From NCBI GenBank assembly GCA_965119665.1, contig OZ221974.1:62001-126000 (forward strand): a DNA stretch of 64,000 nucleotides. Direction: 5' to 3'. Below the pieces are notes generated by a model. It ran no database searches, was not told the origin of the DNA, and was given only the letters and a program-made list of their open reading frames with translations. The position numbers and the translations under genes were made by a program. The stretch comes from Dialister sp900541485. Its GTDB lineage: Bacteria > Bacillota > Negativicutes > Veillonellales > Dialisteraceae. Positions 1 through 9,141 of this stretch are shown here, piece after piece (within the stretch, counting starts at the first letter, position 1; each line of letters starts with the position of its first letter).

Positions 1-73
1 GCGGCATAGCCAAGCGGTAAGGCAGAGGTCTGCAAAACCTTTATCTCCGGTTCGATTCCGGATGCCGCCTCCA
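1..73 (+). tRNA. tRNA-Cys (GCA), first base outside the window
   Basis: Cloverleaf with anticodon loop CTGCAAA, giving anticodon GCA (Cys). The T stem/loop is at 46-62 and CCA is encoded at 71-73. The 3' acceptor strand TGCCGCC (63-69) pairs with GCGGCA at 1-6, leaving C69 unpaired; a G just before base 1 would complete the seven-pair stem, so the gene is cut by one base at the window edge. Confidence 0.95.
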
Positions 74-103
74 TATTTGTCTGCTTAATTGAAAGTTATA
101 TAT

Positions 104-192
104 GCCGGGGTGGCGGAACTGGCAGACGCAAGGGACTTAAAATCCCTCGAATCGTGAGATTCGTACCGGTTCGATTCCGGTCCTCGGCACCA
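104..192 (+). tRNA. tRNA-Leu (TAA)
   Basis: Class II tRNA with a long variable arm. Acceptor GCCGGGG (104-110) pairs with CCTCGGC (182-188) with one G-U pair. Anticodon loop CTTAAAA gives anticodon TAA, reading UUA. CCA is encoded at 190-192. It lies 30 bases after tRNA-Cys and is probably co-transcribed with it. Confidence 0.96.
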
Positions 193-197
193 AAAGA

Positions 198-227
198 AAA
201 ACTGTTGCGTAAGGCAACAGTTTTTTT
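198..227. terminator. Two-way intrinsic terminator between tRNA-Leu and ybaK
   Basis: Perfect stem CTGTTGC (202-208) / GCAACAG (214-220), flanked by an A-run on the left and seven Ts on the right. It can end both the tRNA transcript and the convergent ybaK transcript. Confidence 0.9.
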
Positions 228-250
228 ATGTTTTCAAAAATATGAAATTC

Positions 251-733
251 CTACATTTGAATAATGTTTGCTGCTTTAGCAGATGTGAAAGCAAGAAAAT
301 CCTTGGAATTGATTATTATTTGCTGTCCCCTCTGTCCGGCGCTAATACTTATTTCCTTATGATTATTTATAGAAATATCTATATATGTGGGAAATGTTTT
401 CTTCATTCCGATAGGGGAGCAGCCACCGCGTAAGTAACCGGTTAAATGGAATAAATCTTTTACATGAACCATTTCCAGCTTTTTATTCCCGCTTATTTTA
501 GCGGCTTCTTTTAAGTTTAATTCTTTCTCGGAAGGAAGACAAAAAACAACCGGGCCTGTTTTATCTCCTTTAGTCACAATTGTTTTAAATACCATGTCAG
601 GGTCATAGCCCAATGCTTCAGCTGCATGAACTCCGGACAAATCATTGATTTCATATTCATATGATTTTGCTTTATAGGATATATTTGCTTTATCCAGTAT
701 ACGCATGACATTTGTTTTCTTTATTTTTTTCAT
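251..733 (-). CDS. ybaK: YbaK/EbsC-family Cys-tRNA(Pro) deacylase
   Basis: 160 aa, the usual size for the YbaK/EbsC branch of the bacterial ProX/YbaK editing domains, which hydrolyse Cys-tRNA(Pro) formed when prolyl-tRNA synthetase mis-charges cysteine. The family's look is clear: a FKTIVTKGD strand near residue 50, a PSEKELNLKEAAK segment near 67, and the glycine-rich YLRGGCSPIGMKK block near 100. The start is set by AAAGGAG eight bases upstream. It is a single-gene unit, convergent with the tRNA-Cys/tRNA-Leu pair, with its own promoter at 753-781. YbaK is known; that this copy edits Cys-tRNA(Pro) rather than a related mis-charged tRNA is inference. Confidence 0.92.
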   Translation of the reverse strand: MKKIKKTNVMRILDKANISYKAKSYEYEINDLSGVHAAEALGYDPDMVFKTIVTKGDKTGPVVFCLPSEKELNLKEAAKISGNKKLEMVHVKDLFHLTGYLRGGCSPIGMKKTFPTYIDISINNHKEISISAGQRGQQIIINSKDFLAFTSAKAANIIQM

Positions 734-752
734 GTTGAAACTCCTTTATTTC

Positions 753-781
753 AAAATACGTACAGGAGCTGAATTTGTCAA
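753..781 (-). promoter_or_regulatory. Promoter of ybaK
   Basis: On the minus strand TTGACA (781-776), 17-base spacer, TATTTT (758-753), about 20 bases ahead of the ybaK start. Confidence 0.65.
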
Positions 782-861
782 GTTTCATATATTTAATTTT
801 TGCAGATTGAGAGAAGAAGGCTATAAGACGCATCTTTTTGAAAAAATAAATAGGTAAAGAA

Positions 862-870
862 TGATATAAT
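862..870 (+). promoter_or_regulatory. Extended -10 promoter of the OLD-family gene
   Basis: TGATATAAT, a full extended -10 (TGn plus TATAAT), 30 bases upstream of the preferred start at 900. No good -35 at the right spacing. Confidence 0.6.
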
Positions 871-899
871 AAAAGAAATAAAGCGGAATGGGTGATCAC

Positions 900-2522
900 A
901 TGTATATATCGGATGTAAGAATAGAAAATTATCGTACCTTCGAAGATGTAGAATTTCATTTTGACAGCCGTGCTAATTATATCGTGGGAGATAATAATAT
1001 CGGGAAAACTAATTTTTTGAGTTTTCTGAAAAGTACAACTCACGGATATGGATTCCGGGAAGATGATTTTTTAGATAAGGATAAGGCTATCCGGGTTTTT
1101 TTCACGCTTTCATCAGAAGATATGGGCACGGAACAATTAGCACATATTGAGCTTCGTCAGGAGGTATGGGAGGTTGTGCCGCAACTTATCAATTCTGATA
1201 CGGGCGAAAAGCTTCCGCTGGAATATATGCGAAGTCTTTTTTATCTTGAGTATGCAGTGGATGATATTCCCCGTAATATGGTAACCGAAGAAGAATTGAA
1301 AAAAATACTTCATCTGTACAAGGACTATTTTTCATCAGGAACGGAAGCTATTCATGAAGCAGAAAAAATACTGGAAGACCGCGGATATTCCGTCTCTTTT
1401 TCTAAGGATGCCGATAAAGCGGCCGCCCAGTTATTACAATTGGTGTTTGGGACAGAGCAAAACGATACGGCTTTGAGCGGTACTATGAAGCTTATGTTTG
1501 CTATGGCTTCACACTTACTCATTTGCCTTCAAGAGAAGAAGAAAAGTAAGGCAATTCCTTTTGAACATATTATTGTTTATGACAAACATGGAAGATCCTT
1601 TTTTCCTCTTTTAGTCAGTATTGATGAACCGGAAATTCATCTTCATCCTTATCTTCAAAGAGCCGTATTGTCTTTTTTGCGCGCTATATTAAATAATGAA
1701 GATTCTTTTTTCAAAAGTATTGTGCAGAAAACTTTAGGCGTTTATGGCTTAGATGGGCAATTGTTTGTTGTTACGCACTCCACAGATGCACTGGTGGATG
1801 ATTACCGGCAAATTATTCGTTTATACCGGGATAAAGAAAAGCATGTGAAAGTGGCTTGCGGTGTAACATTTCATTTTGATAGTGAGATAGAAAAGCATTT
1901 GATTATGCATTTTCCGGAAGTTAAGGAAGCGTTATACTCCAAGTGTGCCATATTGGTAGAAGGGGAAACAGAATATGGTGCATTTCCGTATTTTGCCCAT
2001 ACATTAGGCATTAAGTTTGATTATTATGGAATTTGCTTGATTAATGCCAGGGGAGAAAGCTCCATTCTTAAAATTGCCAAACTGACAAAAAGATTTCATA
2101 TTCCAACTATATGTTTGTATGACCGGGATGTAATGACCTCTGATAAGCGTCCCAATGTGTATTATACGGACGGTATTTGCTTTGAAATGGATGTGGTGCA
2201 GGCTTGCCTGGATAAAAATCGTATTGATGTTTTAAATCGGATTATACACTCTATTGATGAAAGCAGTGGTGTAGTCAATTCCGCCTTAGTAAAAAAGGCG
2301 GGACAAAAGTTGGGAGTTGACAGGAGAGCATATCCATCCAGAAAGCTGTCTAATATATCAAAGAGAGACAGACGTGCTCTTGAGTTTTATTACTTTGCAT
2401 GGCTTTATGGAAATAAGGGGGTTATTATAGGCCGTGCTGTCGGAGAAGCCTTATCAAAGGAGGAAATACCGGACTCATTTAAAACGGTCATTCATGCAGC
2501 TGTTTCCGCAGCTACGGGATAA
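900..2522 (+). CDS. OLD-family ATP-dependent nuclease (ABC-type ATPase + TOPRIM)
   Basis: 540 aa from the preferred start. Numbering from an in-frame ATG at 888: N-terminal SMC/RecF-like ATPase with Walker A GDNNIGKT (34-41), Walker B region DEPEIHLHP (246-254) with an H-loop-like THSTD (296-300), then a C-terminal TOPRIM domain with VEGETE (357-362) and YDRD (411-414). This is the layout of OLD (overcoming lysogenization defect) proteins, which act in DNA repair or phage defence. No UvrD-like helicase (GajB) lies beside it, so it would be a class 1, stand-alone OLD protein rather than a Gabija pair. The ATG at 900 is preferred because GGGTGA sits just ahead of it; 888 is the alternative. Substrate and role are unknown. 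Confidence 0.85.
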   Translation: MYISDVRIENYRTFEDVEFHFDSRANYIVGDNNIGKTNFLSFLKSTTHGYGFREDDFLDKDKAIRVFFTLSSEDMGTEQLAHIELRQEVWEVVPQLINSDTGEKLPLEYMRSLFYLEYAVDDIPRNMVTEEELKKILHLYKDYFSSGTEAIHEAEKILEDRGYSVSFSKDADKAAAQLLQLVFGTEQNDTALSGTMKLMFAMASHLLICLQEKKKSKAIPFEHIIVYDKHGRSFFPLLVSIDEPEIHLHPYLQRAVLSFLRAILNNEDSFFKSIVQKTLGVYGLDGQLFVVTHSTDALVDDYRQIIRLYRDKEKHVKVACGVTFHFDSEIEKHLIMHFPEVKEALYSKCAILVEGETEYGAFPYFAHTLGIKFDYYGICLINARGESSILKIAKLTKRFHIPTICLYDRDVMTSDKRPNVYYTDGICFEMDVVQACLDKNRIDVLNRIIHSIDESSGVVNSALVKKAGQKLGVDRRAYPSRKLSNISKRDRRALEFYYFAWLYGNKGVIIGRAVGEALSKEEIPDSFKTVIHAAVSAATG

Positions 2523-2564
2523 AGTCTTTGGGAATTTATTCACTGAAGTTTAATAATTCAGCTA

Positions 2565-2593
2565 TTGAAAACATTCGCTGAATCCCGTAAAAT
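2565..2593 (+). promoter_or_regulatory. Promoter of the pyr operon
   Basis: TTGAAA (2565-2570), 17-base spacer, TAAAAT (2588-2593). The -35 box coincides with an upstream in-frame TTG, which argues against that TTG as the pyrB start. The leader to the pyrB ATG is only about 37 bases, too short for a PyrR-type attenuator, and I see no terminator hairpin in it. Confidence 0.7.
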
Positions 2594-2636
2594 GACAAGG
2601 ATAAGTAATTTTATGTATTTATATAAGGAGGCTAGC

Positions 2637-3602
2637 ATGAGTACGGTTTCATTGCAAGGCCGGTCCATTTTAGACCTGGAGAGTTTGTCTCCTGCCGAAA
2701 TCCACCGGATTCTTGATATGGCGGGACAAATGAAAAAAGTATTGCTATCTGGAAATAAAAAGAAAGATTATTTAAAAGGAAAATCTATTGTAACTGTATT
2801 TTCTGAAGCATCTACAAGAACACGAAGCTCCTTTGAACTTGCCGGTAAATATTTGGGAGCTGATGTCATCAATATAACAAAGAGCGGTAGCTCAATGACG
2901 AAGGGCGAAAGCCTGAGGGATACACTGCTTACTGTTTCAGCTATGGGAACAGATGCGGTAATTATTCGTGATTCGTCGGAGGGGGCCGCTCTTTTTGCAT
3001 CTAAAGCGACAAGTCCGAAAGTAAAAACTCCTTTAATATTTAATGCCGGAGACGGAGCTCATGCGCATCCTTCCCAGGCACTTTTAGAGCTTTTTACGGT
3101 CAAAGAGTCGGGTAAACAAATCAAAGGTATGAAATATACTATTATTGGAGATATTTTGCATTCCCGTGTTGCAAGGAGCGATATTTACGGATTTACTAAA
3201 CTCGGCGCAGAGGTTCATTTGACCGGGCCAAGAACTCTTGTGCCTAAGGAACTCGAATCTATGGGTGCCATCGTAGATGACTCCTTGGAAGAAGCGCTGC
3301 GGAATGCAGATGCTATTAATATTCTTCGTATCCAGATGGAAAGGGCCGCATCGGGATTCTTTCCGACGACACGCGAATATGCAAGGCTTTGGGGAATCAA
3401 TAAAGCCCGTCTTTCTTTATGCAAACCTGATGTAACAATCATTCATCCCGGACCGATGAACAGAGGAATCGAGATTTCCCATGATGTAGCGTATGATGAA
3501 AAATCCTGGATACAGGAAGAAGTTCGTAACGGGGTAGCGGTACGTATGGCGTTATTGTATTTGACATTGACGGAGGGAAAAGACATTGAAGCTGGTCATT
3601 AA
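2637..3602 (+). CDS. pyrB: Aspartate carbamoyltransferase, catalytic chain
   Basis: Joins carbamoyl phosphate and aspartate to carbamoyl aspartate, the committed step of pyrimidine synthesis. 321 aa from the ATG at 2637, chosen because AAGGAGG lies seven bases upstream; an upstream TTG at 2565 sits on the -35 box. Carbamoyl-phosphate loop STRTR at 59-63 and HPSQ at 144-147 are both present. First gene of the six-gene pyr operon; its end overlaps pyrC by 17 bases, so translation is probably coupled. No pyrI regulatory chain follows, so the enzyme is likely the unregulated trimeric type. Confidence 0.96.
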   Translation: MSTVSLQGRSILDLESLSPAEIHRILDMAGQMKKVLLSGNKKKDYLKGKSIVTVFSEASTRTRSSFELAGKYLGADVINITKSGSSMTKGESLRDTLLTVSAMGTDAVIIRDSSEGAALFASKATSPKVKTPLIFNAGDGAHAHPSQALLELFTVKESGKQIKGMKYTIIGDILHSRVARSDIYGFTKLGAEVHLTGPRTLVPKELESMGAIVDDSLEEALRNADAINILRIQMERAASGFFPTTREYARLWGINKARLSLCKPDVTIIHPGPMNRGIEISHDVAYDEKSWIQEEVRNGVAVRMALLYLTLTEGKDIEAGH

Positions 3603-4875
3603 AAATGGGACAATCATAAACCCTGCAAAAGGACAGCATGAAAAAGGAGATATTGTTATCGAAAACGGGAAGATAGCAGCTATAGGCGGTCATGTTGATT
3701 TCCCGGATGCAGAAGTCTTTGATGCGAACGGGTATTTTGTAACTCCCGGGCTGATAGATATGCACGTTCATCTTCGTGAGCCGGGTCAGGAAGCAAAGGA
3801 AGATATATTAACCGGTACACGGGCAGCTGCAGCAGGAGGCATTACCCGTGTCGCTACGATGGCGAATACAAATCCGGTTATTGATAACGTGGCTGTTTTG
3901 AAGGGCGTGAAGCATCGTATAAGAGAAGACGCCATTGTAAAAGTCAGCATAATAGGAGCTATATCTAAAGGACTGGAAGGCAAGCAGCTCTCTGAAATGG
4001 GAGATATGGCATTTAATGGAGCCGTCGCTTTTTCCGATGACGGGCATTATGTAGAAAATGCTAATTTTATGCGTAGAGCCATGGAATATGCGGGACAGCT
4101 GGGGAAAATGATTATTGATCATGCAGAAGATATGACAATGTGCAGTCAAGGATTTATGAATGAAGGAAATGTCTCCTATAAAATGGGAGTGACAGGAAGA
4201 CCTTCAGCAGGAGAAGACATTGCAGTTTCCAGAGATTTGCTGCTTTCTGAATTGACGGGATGTCATATACACATAGCACATGTAAGTTCTGCAAAAGCGG
4301 TTGAAATGATCCGGCAGGCAAAAGGAGCGGGAATACATTGTTCTACAGAGGTAACAGCACAACATTTATATTTTACTGATGAATATCTTAAAAATTATGA
4401 ATCATCTTTCAAAATGGCACCGCCTATCCGGACAGAGGATGACCGGCAAGCTCTGATTGAAGGTCTGAAAGACGGGACAATTGATGCGATTATGACGGAT
4501 CACGCACCTCACACAAATGAAGAAAAAGATGTTCCTTTTAATTGTGCACCTAATGGCATAGCCGGACTTGAAACATCTCTGGCTTCTACTTTGACAGTCC
4601 TTTATCATGGAAAACATATGACCATTGATAAAATTGTGGAATATATGTCAGTGAATCCGGCCAAATTGCTTCAAGTACCCGGGGGTGTTCTTGAGGTTGG
4701 AGAAGATGCTGATATTACAGTAATTGATCCAAATAAAGAATGGATAGTAAAAGGAAATGAACTTTATACGAAATCTTTATTTACACCTTATGAAGGCATA
4801 ACTCTGAAAGGAAAAGCAGTTCTGACAATTGTCGATGGGGATATAGTGATGAAAGAAGGAAAGGTGTTGAAATGA
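3586..4875 (+). CDS. pyrC: Dihydroorotase
   Basis: Closes carbamoyl aspartate to dihydroorotate. 429 aa, normal for class I dihydroorotases of Gram-positive type. The metal site HxH is at 60-62 inside DMHVHLREPG, and TDHAPH near residue 304 supplies the catalytic aspartate. The start is a TTG at 3586, supported by GGAGGG at 3572-3577; it lies inside the end of pyrB. The stop overlaps the carA start as ATGA. Confidence 0.96.
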   Translation: MKLVIKNGTIINPAKGQHEKGDIVIENGKIAAIGGHVDFPDAEVFDANGYFVTPGLIDMHVHLREPGQEAKEDILTGTRAAAAGGITRVATMANTNPVIDNVAVLKGVKHRIREDAIVKVSIIGAISKGLEGKQLSEMGDMAFNGAVAFSDDGHYVENANFMRRAMEYAGQLGKMIIDHAEDMTMCSQGFMNEGNVSYKMGVTGRPSAGEDIAVSRDLLLSELTGCHIHIAHVSSAKAVEMIRQAKGAGIHCSTEVTAQHLYFTDEYLKNYESSFKMAPPIRTEDDRQALIEGLKDGTIDAIMTDHAPHTNEEKDVPFNCAPNGIAGLETSLASTLTVLYHGKHMTIDKIVEYMSVNPAKLLQVPGGVLEVGEDADITVIDPNKEWIVKGNELYTKSLFTPYEGITLKGKAVLTIVDGDIVMKEGKVLK

Positions 4876-5936
4876 AAGGATTGCTGGTTTTAGAAAATGG
4901 AATCCGGTTTTATGGGGAGCTTTTAGGTTCTGCAGAGGGGATTGGAGAACTGGTTTTTAATACAGGAATGACAGGTTACCAGGAATGCTTTACCGATCCT
5001 TCTTATGAGGGACAAATTTTAACGTTAACGTATCCTTTAATAGGTAATTACGGCGCTAATAATGAATTTATGCAAAACAAGAAACCGGCAGCAACAGGAT
5101 ATGTATTGGATCAAATTACAAAACATCCGAGTAATTGGGAATGCAAAGAGCCTATTGCAGAATTCATTGAGCGATATCATGTACCTTGTCTATATAATGT
5201 AGATACCCGTGCAGTCACCCGCGTGGTCCGCGAGCAAGGAATCATGAAAGCAATCATAGTCAGCGCAGATAAAAGTGAAGCGGAAATCAAAGCGATGCTG
5301 GACAACCCGATGCACCGTAATCAGGTGGAGAAAGTAACTACAGACTTCCCTTATTCATATGGAAACGGTAAGTATCAGGTCTCCTTATTAGATTGCGGAC
5401 TAAAGAAAAGTATTTTAAAAAGTTTAGCGGATAATGACTGTACGATTCATGTATTTCCTGCACATACAACAGCAGAGGAATTACTGGCAAACTCCCCGGA
5501 CGGTGTTTTTTTGAGCCCCGGTCCGGGAGATCCGCAGGATGTGCCCTATGTTATTGAAACGGTTAAACAGTTAATCGGGAAACGTCCTATTTTTGGTATT
5601 TGTTTGGGGATACAAATGTTGGGCCTTGCACTGGGGGCGAAAACTTTTAAACTTCCCTTCGGACACAGAGGGGCCAATCACCCTGTTAAAGATTTGAGAA
5701 ACGGAAGAGTCTATATTACGAGTCAGAACCATGGATATGCCCTTTTAGAAGACAGCCTTCCAGAATGTATTGAAGTTACACACAGAAGTGTCAATGATGG
5801 AACTATAGAAGGAATCCGTCATAAGTTACTCCCGATACAAGCTGTACAGTACCATCCTGAAGCAGCACCCGGACCGACTGATAATTTTTATTTATTTGCA
5901 GAGTTTAAAAAGGCAATGGAGGATTTTAAAAAATGA
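4872..5936 (+). CDS. carA: Carbamoyl-phosphate synthase, small (glutaminase) subunit
   Basis: Releases ammonia from glutamine for the large subunit. 354 aa: N-terminal CPSase small-chain domain, then a class I glutamine amidotransferase domain with catalytic Cys244 in FGICLGIQ and the His/Glu pair in QYHPEA near the C terminus. Overlaps pyrC and carB by four bases (ATGA) on each side. Its place inside the pyr operon suggests this CPSase mainly serves pyrimidines; I cannot tell whether another copy serves arginine. Confidence 0.96.
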   Translation: MKGLLVLENGIRFYGELLGSAEGIGELVFNTGMTGYQECFTDPSYEGQILTLTYPLIGNYGANNEFMQNKKPAATGYVLDQITKHPSNWECKEPIAEFIERYHVPCLYNVDTRAVTRVVREQGIMKAIIVSADKSEAEIKAMLDNPMHRNQVEKVTTDFPYSYGNGKYQVSLLDCGLKKSILKSLADNDCTIHVFPAHTTAEELLANSPDGVFLSPGPGDPQDVPYVIETVKQLIGKRPIFGICLGIQMLGLALGAKTFKLPFGHRGANHPVKDLRNGRVYITSQNHGYALLEDSLPECIEVTHRSVNDGTIEGIRHKLLPIQAVQYHPEAAPGPTDNFYLFAEFKKAMEDFKK

Positions 5937-8900
5937 CAAAAAAGAATGTAAAAAAGGTTCTGGTCATTGGCTCCGGGCCTATTGTAATCGGTCAGGCTGC
6001 GGAATTTGACTATGCAGGTACACAAGCTTGCCGCTCCTTGAAAGAAGAGGGGATGGAGGTTGTTTTAGTCAACAGTAATCCGTCAACAATTATGACAGAC
6101 GTAGATATTGCAGACCGTGTATATATAGAACCGATTACACTTCCTTTTGTAACAGAGGTTATAAAAAAAGAAAGGCCGGATGCACTTTTAGCTACGTTGG
6201 GGGGACAGGTCGGTTTAAATATGGCCGTGGAACTTTCCGATGCCGGGATTTTAGAGCAGTATGGAGTTAAATTATTGGGTTCTTCACTTCATGCAATTAA
6301 GCATGCGGAAGACAGAGAACTTTTCAAGGAAGCTATGAAAGAAATCCATCAACCGGTCCCTGAAAGTGATATTTTTGAAGAGCTTGAACCGGCAATTGCG
6401 TTTGCCGATAAAATAGGATATCCCGTCATTATACGTCCAGCCTATACATTGGGCGGTACCGGCGGTGGTATTGCTCACGACCGCTACGAAATGGAAGAAA
6501 TAGCAAACCGTGGTATCAAGCTTTCCCCTATCAATCAAATTCTTGTGGAACGTTCTGTTGCAGGTTGGAAAGAAGTCGAGTTTGAGGTTATGAGGGATGC
6601 TTCAGATAATTGTATTATTGTCTGTGCTATGGAAAATCTTGACCCGGTAGGGGTACATACAGGCGATTCTATTGTTGTTGCACCGACACAAACCTTAACA
6701 GACGGGCAATATCAGATGATGCGTGCCGCTTCTTTGGATATTATCCGGTATTTGCAAATTGAAGGCGGATGTAATGTCCAATATGCTTTAGATACAAGAA
6801 CAAATAATTATTATGTCATTGAAGTTAATCCCCGTGTAAGTCGTTCTTCGGCTTTGGCGTCCAAGGCAACGGGATATCCTATAGCCAAAGTGGCGGCAAA
6901 GATAGCTTTAGGTATGCGTTTAGATGAAATTACAAATGCAATTACTAAAAATACAAAAGCCTGCTTTGAGCCATCCATAGATTATGTGGTTGTTAAATTC
7001 CCAAGATGGCCGTTTGAAAAATTTACATTGGCAGATCGGTCCATCGGAACCCAAATGAAAGCGACCGGAGAAGTAATGGCGTTGGACCGTACGTTAGAAG
7101 GTGCCTTATTAAAAGCATTACGATCCTTGGAAGTAGGTGAAGGATATCTTCATCTGAAGAAATTAGAAGGGCAGTCATTATATGACATACGTTGTCTTCT
7201 TCACCGTATAGACAATGAAAGATTATTCGTTTTAGCGGAAGCACTCAGGCGTGGTATAGAGCCGGAAGAAATCAACAGGATTACCAAAATCGATTTATTC
7301 TTTATTTATAAAATCCAGAATATTATTCTTACGGAACGTTTATTGTTGAAAGAAGGATTTACCGAAGATACATTTAAAGCAGCTAAACGAATTCAGATGC
7401 CCGATTTTGCAATTGCTCATTTTGCGGAAGTATCAGTAAAACATGTAGAGAGCTTTAAGAAAAAAATAAATTATCATGCCCGCTTCAAAATGGTAGATAC
7501 TTGTGCAGCTGAATTCGAAGCACAAACACCTTATTATTATTCAACCTACGGAAGTGAAGATGAAGTACATTCACAGGGGACACAGTCCGTCATCGTTTTC
7601 GGCTCGGGACCGATTCGTATCGGACAGGGAATCGAATTCGATTATTGCTCCGTACATGCATCGTGGGCATTAACTAAAGCAGGTAAAAAGTCTATAGTCA
7701 TCAATAATAATCCGGAAACGGTATCAACAGATTTTGATACATCAGACGCTCTGTATTTTGAACCACTGACAGAAGAAGATGTGCTGGCTATTATTGACAA
7801 AGAAAAGCCGGAAGGAGTTATTTGTCAATTTGGCGGTCAAACAGCCATCAATTTAGCCACGCCTATGGCAAAACGGGGAATCAGAATCATTGGATCATCA
7901 AATGAGAGTATTGATATGGCAGAAGACAGGGAACGCTTTGATACCTTAATGGGACAGCTGGGTATTGCCAGACCGAAAGGTTGCCTTGTTGAAAGTGTGG
8001 AAGAAGCGATGGAAAAGACGGTAGAGCTTTCCTATCCTTTGATTGTACGTCCAAGCTATGTTCTTGGCGGCCGGGCCATGCAGATTGTTTATGACCAGTC
8101 AGAGCTTCGGCAGTATTTAAAAGAAGCAGTAGTGGCTTCTCATGAGCATCCTGTACTGATTGATCAGTATATGGTAGGACGGGAAGTGGAAATTGATGCA
8201 ATTTCTGACGGCGTTGAAGTTTGTATCCCCGGAATTATGGAGCAGATTGAACGTTCCGGTGTTCACTCCGGGGATTCTTTTGCAGTATATCCTCCGCAGC
8301 ATTTGACACAAGAGATTATTGATACATTGACAAAATATACAAGAGATATAGCCCGTGCTATGAATGTCAAAGGTCTTGTAAATATCCAATTCATTGTTGT
8401 GAAAGACAAAGTCTATGTTATTGAAGTTAATCCTCGTGCCAGCCGTACAGTACCTTTTATGAGTAAAATTACGGGAATTAATATGGTTGAGCACGCAACC
8501 AGAATCGCACTGGGAGAATCTTTGGAAGAGCAAGGATTGCCTTTGGGATTGGTACCCCCAAAGAATTACGTAGCTATTAAAGCACCTGTATTCTCTTTCT
8601 CAAAGCTGGGACTTGTGGAAATTAAATTGGGACCGGAAATGAAGTCTACCGGAGAGGTTATGGGAATCGGACATACTTACCAAGAGGCTCTTTATAAAGC
8701 CGTTGTGGCTGCTAATCTGATGATACCTTCTCATGGAAATATCTTAATTACAGTAAGTGACAGAGATAAACCTGAAACAGCAGAGCTGGCTAAAGGGTTT
8801 GTCAAATTGGGCTATAATTTAATCAGTACATCAGGAACGGGTGCTTATTTTAAAAATTTAGGCATACCTGTTGAAATTATCAAGAAAATTCACGAGAAGG

Positions 8901-9139
8901 GTGAAAACTGTGAGAAATATTTAAAATCAGGGAGAGTTGACTTAGTTTTGAACACCATTTCTTATGGGAGTCAAATAGAGCAGGAGGGGTATGATTTAAG
9001 ACGAATTGCCGTAGAATTGGCCATACCCTGTCTGACCTCTTTGGATACAGCCAAAGAAGTCCTTCGTGTCATGGCTGAGTCGGGTAGTGAAGAGACAAAA
9101 CATGTAGAGGCGGTTCAAGACTATATAAGGGAGGTTTAG
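5933..9139 (+). CDS. carB: Carbamoyl-phosphate synthase, large subunit
   Basis: Makes carbamoyl phosphate from bicarbonate, ammonia and two ATP. 1068 aa, full length. Two homologous halves are visible, each with an N-terminal pre-ATP-grasp start (GSGPIVIGQAAEFDYAG near residue 13; GSGPIRIGQGIEFDYCS near 555), an ATP-grasp core with the glycine-rich TLGGTGGG or VLGGRAMQ loop, and the EVNPR strand (twice). A C-terminal MGS-like regulatory domain fills about the last 140 residues. Start overlaps the carA stop. Confidence 0.97.
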   Translation: MTKKNVKKVLVIGSGPIVIGQAAEFDYAGTQACRSLKEEGMEVVLVNSNPSTIMTDVDIADRVYIEPITLPFVTEVIKKERPDALLATLGGQVGLNMAVELSDAGILEQYGVKLLGSSLHAIKHAEDRELFKEAMKEIHQPVPESDIFEELEPAIAFADKIGYPVIIRPAYTLGGTGGGIAHDRYEMEEIANRGIKLSPINQILVERSVAGWKEVEFEVMRDASDNCIIVCAMENLDPVGVHTGDSIVVAPTQTLTDGQYQMMRAASLDIIRYLQIEGGCNVQYALDTRTNNYYVIEVNPRVSRSSALASKATGYPIAKVAAKIALGMRLDEITNAITKNTKACFEPSIDYVVVKFPRWPFEKFTLADRSIGTQMKATGEVMALDRTLEGALLKALRSLEVGEGYLHLKKLEGQSLYDIRCLLHRIDNERLFVLAEALRRGIEPEEINRITKIDLFFIYKIQNIILTERLLLKEGFTEDTFKAAKRIQMPDFAIAHFAEVSVKHVESFKKKINYHARFKMVDTCAAEFEAQTPYYYSTYGSEDEVHSQGTQSVIVFGSGPIRIGQGIEFDYCSVHASWALTKAGKKSIVINNNPETVSTDFDTSDALYFEPLTEEDVLAIIDKEKPEGVICQFGGQTAINLATPMAKRGIRIIGSSNESIDMAEDRERFDTLMGQLGIARPKGCLVESVEEAMEKTVELSYPLIVRPSYVLGGRAMQIVYDQSELRQYLKEAVVASHEHPVLIDQYMVGREVEIDAISDGVEVCIPGIMEQIERSGVHSGDSFAVYPPQHLTQEIIDTLTKYTRDIARAMNVKGLVNIQFIVVKDKVYVIEVNPRASRTVPFMSKITGINMVEHATRIALGESLEEQGLPLGLVPPKNYVAIKAPVFSFSKLGLVEIKLGPEMKSTGEVMGIGHTYQEALYKAVVAANLMIPSHGNILITVSDRDKPETAELAKGFVKLGYNLISTSGTGAYFKNLGIPVEIIKKIHEKGENCEKYLKSGRVDLVLNTISYGSQIEQEGYDLRRIAVELAIPCLTSLDTAKEVLRVMAESGSEETKHVEAVQDYIREV

Positions 9140-9141
9140 CT

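Noticed and set aside
242..433. 63-codon frame on the plus strand
   Set aside because: Opposite the end of ybaK and preceded by a terminator; no ribosome site.
690..1043. 117-codon frame on the minus strand
   Set aside because: Opposite the OLD gene start and the ybaK promoter; no family features.
888..2522. Gabija defence system
   Set aside because: Only a GajA-like OLD protein is present; the gene after it is pyrB, not a UvrD-like GajB.
2565..2636. Longer pyrB N terminus from TTG 2565
   Set aside because: The TTG is the -35 box of the operon promoter, and a strong ribosome site precedes ATG 2637.
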